Positions 60,101 through 64,000 of a DNA stretch of 64,000 nucleotides are shown piece by piece; positions within the stretch are counted from its first letter, which is position 1; each line of letters begins with the position of its first letter. A model generated the notes under the pieces. It did not search any database. It was not told the origin of the DNA and was given only the letters and a program-made list of their open reading frames with translations. The stretch is from the NCBI RefSeq assembly GCF_018320785.1, contig NC_054867.1:30569855-30633854 (forward strand), in the 5' to 3' direction. A program made the position numbers and the translations under genes. This stretch comes from Cheilinus undulatus. Taxonomy: Eukaryota; Chordata; Actinopteri; Labriformes; Labridae.

Positions 60101-62371
60101 AGAAGGCATGGCCTGTAATCGCCGTTCCAGTTAATCCCAAAGGTGCTCGATGGGGTTGAGGTCGCTGAATCATCAATCATCACATTGCTTCCTCAGATTA
60201 GAAGTATTGCTGTGGTAAACCTTGCACTTCAAATCACAAATACTGCATCGTAACCTGCATCATATTTTGAAAAGTGGAGCCATACCTTCGACCGCTTCCT
60301 AACAGCCATGCTTGCTTTTGTTGGTTCAGTAAGGTGCTACCAACATCATTACTCTTGTGCGTGCAATGCTGCGTTTGTGTCCAGCATGGAAAATTGATTT
60401 CTCTTCCACCCTCTTGCAGTCACAAGGATGCGTTGTAGTACCGAAAAATGGTACTGTTTGATTTTACGTGACTCGGTAATTAGAATTCAGCCAGTACCTA
60501 TAAAAGTACCGAATTCGGTACCCATCCCTAGTGCAGGCCAGTCAAGTTTTTCCACACCAAACTCATCAAACATGTTTTTATAGTCCTTATAGAAAAGGTT
60601 TTTCCTCAAGCTGTTGCCACAAAGTTGGAAGCATAGCATCGTCCAAAATGTCTTGGTATGCTGAAGCATCAAGGTTGCCCTTCCCTGGGGATAAGTGGGC
60701 TAGCCTAAAACCTGAAAAACAGCTACATACCATCATCTCTCCTTCAACAAACTTCACAGCTGTCACGCTGCAGCCAGGCAAGTAATGTTCTCCAGCATCT
60801 TCCAAACCCAGACCTGCCCGTCTGAGAGAAGCAGGTTTCGTCACTCCACAGAACACGTTTCCATTGCTTGGAGTCAAACTCTCAACAAAGCTGGCTGTGA
60901 AATCAAAAATATCTTTTACACCAAGAGAAGCTTTCAGTGTGGTGGTTTACTCGTCTGTTAATAAGAAATGTTGTCCAATTCTGACCTGCTGTTTACTAGC
61001 TCACAACTGATTGACCATAGCTTCTGCCTTGTTCTGGCACACCCGTTTCAGATTGATGCTTTGCGAGATGGATCTGCCTGATGACAGACATGGAATTTCC
61101 AATTGCCAAGTCATGGGCCTTGCAAGGTTACTTATAAACCGTTTGCCTTCCCATCTCATGTTGGGGACAGAGAAAGCCCCGAGGGAATTTTATTTGAGGG
61201 CACATTAATGAAGTGTAGAGGCAAAAACACAAATGAAAGAGAAATAACAGACTTTCTCAATTAAAGAAAAAAATTTCTAAGGCCTAAAAAGACAACCAGA
61301 CAACAGAATCAGCTCAAGATGCCTACTAGAAAATGATCAGAATCTTGTTTTAAGATGTTTATCAGCACTTATTTGCTGCTCTTTGTCTCATGGAAACTCG
61401 CTGGGGGAACAAGAAAGGCAGGGGAAGTGTTGAGTAGAGGGTGGGAGCTAAGGGATACAGGAAGTGTGCCCAAAGAGAGAATTTCTTCTTGTCAAAAGAT
61501 CTGCTCTAAAAGTCTTAAAGTAGGCTTTGATAAAAGGAATATAGGTTAATTGGTTTTGTGTGATTAGATTAAACTTTGGAGGATGTTGGTTTCACCTTTT
61601 AACATGGAAAATATAATGTATTTAAATCAATGAAAAATGTACCTACACTTAAGCACAGCCATTTTTTGTATTTGTTGTCATGATGTACGTTTTAACAACT
61701 AGCAAAATTAAATAGAGAAAATATGTATATGTAAAACAAATCTGATCGTTATTGACTACGTATTTTTGTCTTTTAAGGCCAGTCTGGAGCTTTGCTGGGC
61801 CTGTGGGGAGCCAATCACAGACCATGTAATCCGAGCACTGGAGCGAGCCTACCATCTCACTTGTTTCACCTGTGCAACGTGTAAACAGCAAATCGGAGAG
61901 CAACCTTTTGCTCAGGGAGAAGTCGGAGAAGTTTACTGTCTCCCAGACTACTACAGGTCAGCCCCCCCCCCCCCCCAATCATCTTATATTTGTGTAATCA
62001 GTCATCTAATATTTTTCCTCTGATATGTTATCCATGAAGGAAGTATGCTCCAAAGTGTAGCGCCTGTAACCAGCTTATCATTCCCAAAGAGGATGGTACC
62101 GACAGCTACAATGTTGAGTGCCTGGGACGCTCCTACCACGAAAACTGCTACAGATGTGAGGTAGGTGTTAAATATGCCAAAAGTGAGTTTAACCAACATA
62201 CAGTAACATCCAGTCTCTAAACAAGCTCCCAGTTTAATACGTTTTCAATACTGTGTGCAGGTCTGTTTCATCCAGCTCTCTCCTGAACCCAGTGAGCATG
62301 GATGCTATCCTCTGGAGGGGAGGATGCTCTGTAAAACATGCCATATGAAACTGGTCTCAGGTCAGCACTAA
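54143..62371 (+). CDS. fblim1: Filamin-binding LIM protein 1 (migfilin)
   Basis: Seven coding exons: 54143-54482, 55492-55691, 58348-58441, 58548-58717, 61778-61956, 62040-62160 and 62261-62371. They total 1215 nt, or 404 aa (human 373), with consistent phases. The N-terminal [15 protein letters not shown] (residues 7-21) matches the filamin-binding strand of migfilin. Residues about 127-142 are a poly-Pro run followed by poly-Ala, from CCT/GCT triplets. Three LIM domains follow. LIM1 starts at C214 (CGFC...HDGCFQC), LIM2 at C274 (CWAC...HLTCFTC) and LIM3 at C334 (CSAC...HENCYRC), ending [13 protein letters not shown]. Migfilin links filamin and kindlin-2 at cell-matrix and cell-cell adhesions. 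The exon 3 acceptor at 55491 was chosen for its strong pyrimidine tract. An in-phase alternative (ttacag at 55525) would drop about 11 residues. Confidence 0.96.
54483..55491 (+). other. fblim1: fblim1 intron after coding exon 1
   Basis: A 1.0 kb intron between GCAG|gtagac and ttctgtcag. Small open frames are seen on both strands, but no recognisable element or exon. Confidence 0.6.
55870..56945 (+). mobile_element. Tc1-like transposon remnant in fblim1 intron
   Basis: Its sequence follows a widespread fish Tc1. The helix-turn-helix region is at 56030-56290 ('ttcacaaagagtggactgag', 'caagagccaccacacagacg'). The catalytic region is at 56370-56880 ('cagtggttgtttggggtgcc', 'ccagcagtgccacagactga'). 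An internal deletion lies near 56300-56460 and the C-terminal frame survives at 56587-56862. The inverted ends are mostly lost. Sense orientation with the host; inactive. Confidence 0.8.
56946..57035. repeat. Fragment of a common fish retroposon tail
   Basis: 'ttagattagattagattcaa' is followed by 'gcatgaaatgcagtttgcat' and 'ccaaccagaagtgcaa'. This arrangement is found at the ends of many teleost interspersed repeats. It abuts the right side of the Tc1 remnant. The family was not established. Confidence 0.45.
57036..58347 (+). other. fblim1: Remainder of the fblim1 intron before the exon at 58348
   Basis: A/T-rich intron DNA without a recognised exon or element. The acceptor is tatttcag. Confidence 0.6.
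59174..59820. mobile_element. 647 bp non-autonomous DNA element with long inverted ends
   Basis: Left end GGCGGGCCACACACTACAGG followed by ATTTTAA; right end AAAAAAAATCATCTAGTGTG followed by TGGCCGGCC. These are inverted copies over at least 17 bases ('ggcc(g)ggccacacactaga'). The interior is notably GC-richer than the surrounding intron and has no plausible protein. No target duplication is clear, so the superfamily is open (hAT, PIF/Harbinger or another). Confidence 0.7.
59876..60875 (-). mobile_element. Tc1-like transposon, truncated, with nested insertion
   Basis: Starts 'tgcactatatgaacaaaagt', the known terminal repeat of a widespread fish Tc1 family. It continues with its coding DNA in reverse ('ggctttccacaagactttgg', 'aagctgttgccacaaagttg', 'tcactccacagaacacgttt'). 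It is interrupted from about 60163 to 60533 by another repeat. It ends near 60875, before the N-terminal half of the transposase and the second inverted end. Opposite in orientation to fblim1; inactive. Confidence 0.8.
60163..60533. mobile_element. hAT-like element nested in the Tc1
   Basis: Interrupts the Tc1 between 'gggttgaggtcgctg' and 'tgcaggccagtcaag', which are nearly adjacent in intact copies. Its right end, 'gaattcggtacccatcccta', and the inner 'gtaccgaaaaatggtactgt' are typical of a fish MITE family with CAGGGATGGGTACC-type ends. The matching left end is not visible, so it is probably truncated. Confidence 0.6.
60876..61777 (+). other. fblim1: fblim1 intron before the LIM2 exon
   Basis: 61010-61120 shares 'agctttgcaagatggatttg'-like DNA (here 'tgctttgcgagatggatctg') with 27480-27645, so it is part of a dispersed repeat. 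The rest is unassigned. The acceptor is gtcttttaag. Confidence 0.55.
61966..61977. repeat. Poly-C run at the start of an fblim1 intron
   Basis: A run of about 13-14 C begins within 8-10 bases of the donor (ACAG|gtcagcc) of an 83-bp intron, between the LIM2 and LIM3 exons. It is a likely site of length variation and sequencing error. Confidence 0.7.
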
Positions 62372-62700
62372 CACTGGCCTCTCTGCCCAGGATAAACTGC
62401 AACTTAAGGGAAAAGTACCACCAACGGGATGGGAGACGTGATGCTGGAGTACATACACTATACATCCTTTTTTATGGATCAAAAGTGCTTTTAATTTTTT
62501 ACTAATATCATGCTTTTTTAAGATCTTCTTATTTTACTTTTATACTTGACCATTTTGCACTCAAACTCTACAAAATGTACCAAATGTATTTATGTAACAT
62601 GAATGTAAAAAGAGCATTATTTGATTTCTCTTTAACATCTTAATCCATTTACAGTTTTTAAACCACTTTAACCATAAAAATAAAACATAACAAAAAAAAC
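62372..62700 (+). other. fblim1: fblim1 3' UTR with polyadenylation signal
   Basis: Follows the TAA at 62369-62371. AATAAA at 62679-62684 would end a UTR of about 330 bases. Confidence 0.55.
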
Positions 62701-63899
62701 ATGAAAAAAATGTACTAATATATTTTATCTCTCCACCAGCAACTGTTACACGTACACTATGACCAAGCATTAGCATGAAAAAAATACTATTTTCATAACT
62801 CTGACTTCCCAAATTCAACTCAGTTGGATTGATTATCACGTGTCATCCCTCCAAGGGGAAACTGATTCACCTGCACAGATAACACAGGTAAAAAAAAAAA
62901 AAAAAGAAAAAAAGAAAAAGAAAAAAGAAAGAAACTTTATACGGCAAACTCCACACAGCGATTAAACTGCAGACACTTTTAGCTCCTGCCACTTGTCAAA
63001 TAAGGAAAGATATTGACAACGACAACAGTTTAAAACAATCATTTAAGATTTTTATTTGTATGTTTGTTTGGTTAAGCATTCATGATGGACCAAAGTGTAA
63101 ATGTGCTTTTAATGTGACTTAAAATGTGACTCAAAATTAAAGTCCCATTCAGATCCCAGCTGGTTGTTTTTTCTTTTTTTAAATTTTCTGAGATAACGGG
63201 TCTTAAGAACTATTGTGTATTGAAAACATTTATTTCAAGATTCTGGAGCGGTCTGGATCTTTTTGGCTAATTCTTCACATCTTAGTCTTTAAATTTCTTT
63301 GATTTAATTAAATGTTGCTTACTATGATTTAGCAAACCCTTTAAACTGAAAATGATTTCAGTCTAAATGTTTCTTGTTATTGTTTTAGATATCTAAAATT
63401 GTTTTTTACAAAGTCATCATGCCAAATATGCCACTGCAACTTATTTTTGGATGCCAAAATATCACTGAGCATATCTGGATTTTGCTTTTATTACATTCTG
63501 GATATCTGAAATTATAATTTTAACAGTAACAATTAACTGTTGACATAAAAAAATGAGAGTTACTCCTAACAAGAATTTTACTACAGGTACTAAAAATAGG
63601 CTAGATACAAATAATTCTGATCAGAAACTGAAAGCCAAAAACAATTAAATGACAAATATTTCATTTTTTTCTAACAAGAGCGATGTTGTTGATCTCTGAC
63701 ATGCTCATTCTGACTGCAATGAATAAGAGATATTTATAGTGAAATCATAGCTGTCAATGTTAAAAGAACCACATATATTTCTGAAAGATTTTAAAGACCC
63801 TGTAAAGTGAAAATAAGTCTGTACTTAGATTTGCTTATGAACTGCCAGGTCAGATTTCAGTCAAATTAAACATCTCCAAGTTCATCAGCTTCATGAAAG
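62701..63899. other. A/T-rich intergenic spacer
   Basis: Contains an A-rich, GA-interrupted run at 62887-62935. No gene or repeat family was recognised. If the minus-strand frame at 63900 is real, part of this is its 3' UTR. Confidence 0.4.
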
Positions 63900-64000
63900 T
63901 CATGAAAAATGAGACAGTAAAATCTGCTCCAGGATGATATGGGCCTGTCCGTTGAATGAGCTGAAGCCACGCTCACTCAGGAGGAATACGATCCTCTCAT
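63900..64000 (-). CDS. Possible C-terminal exon of an unidentified convergent gene (partial)
   Basis: Read on the minus strand from the right edge, a frame stays open for 32 codons. It reads ERIVFLLSERGFSSFN then GQAHIILEQILLSHFS, and stops at TGA (63902-63900). The amphipathic composition and position (tail to tail with fblim1) suit a terminal exon, but 100 bases without a stop is weak evidence by itself. I do not recognise the protein. Confidence 0.35.
   Translation of the reverse strand, partial: ERIVFLLSERGFSSFNGQAHIILEQILLSHFS

Overview
The window is vertebrate nuclear DNA and almost certainly comes from a teleost fish. It has large spliced genes with GT-AG introns. Its repeats are fish-typical: several Tc1/mariner copies, hAT-like and other non-autonomous elements, an L2-clade LINE carrying the common fish 3' tail, and A/T-rich microsatellites. 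I read it by eye. Gene names come from recalled vertebrate protein families, not from a search.

Six host genes could be rebuilt exon by exon with consistent splice phases and complete reading frames. Two lie on the minus strand: necap2 (14422 to 9221, 8 exons, 255 aa) and szrd1 (23034 to 20388, 4 exons, 159 aa). Four lie on the plus strand: fbxo42 (25720 to 31965, 9 coding exons, 707 aa), slc25a34 (36078 to 42208, 5 coding exons, 324 aa), tmem82 (43740 to 47530, 6 exons, 355 aa) and fblim1/migfilin (54143 to 62371, 7 coding exons, 404 aa). The human orthologues fall in two nearby clusters on 1p36 (SLC25A34-TMEM82-FBLIM1 and FBXO42-SZRD1-NECAP2), so the set is a conserved neighbourhood in which the two clusters sit directly together. 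szrd1 and fbxo42 are head to head across about 2.7 kb between start codons, with a pair of perfect CRE palindromes on the szrd1 side. Two fragments at the edges may belong to further genes that I could not name: a 14-codon first exon at 2878-2921 (minus) and an open C-terminal frame at 63900-64000 (minus).

Region by region: 1-3300 is unassigned apart from the small exon. 3.3-7.9 kb is a Tc1 element split by a 2.7 kb L2 LINE. 8.4-14.4 kb is necap2. 15.1-17.5 kb holds two abutting Tc1 copies. 17.5-23.0 kb is szrd1 with a long candidate 3' UTR that contains a 545 bp element with perfect inverted ends. 24.5-32.5 kb is fbxo42, with a mariner in its first coding intron. 33.1-34.2 kb is another Tc1. 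35.7-43.4 kb is slc25a34. 43.7-47.6 kb is tmem82, with a Tc1 in intron 2. 47.6-51.8 kb is intergenic with a hAT-like element. 52.6-54.1 kb contains two blocks of degenerate pentamer repeat. 54.1-62.7 kb is fblim1, with Tc1 remnants and a 647 bp inverted-repeat element in its introns.

The products serve different cell functions: endocytic coat assembly (NECAP2), a SUZ-domain RNA-binding-type protein (SZRD1), an SCF ubiquitin-ligase substrate receptor (FBXO42), a mitochondrial carrier (SLC25A34), a multipass membrane protein (TMEM82) and a filamin/kindlin adaptor at cell adhesions (FBLIM1). I see no sign that they form one pathway. I found no clearly undescribed system. The points most worth a second look are the serine added after the terminal WVQF of NECAP2, the CRE pair, the inverted-repeat elements, the short upstream ORFs of slc25a34 and the two orphan edge exons.
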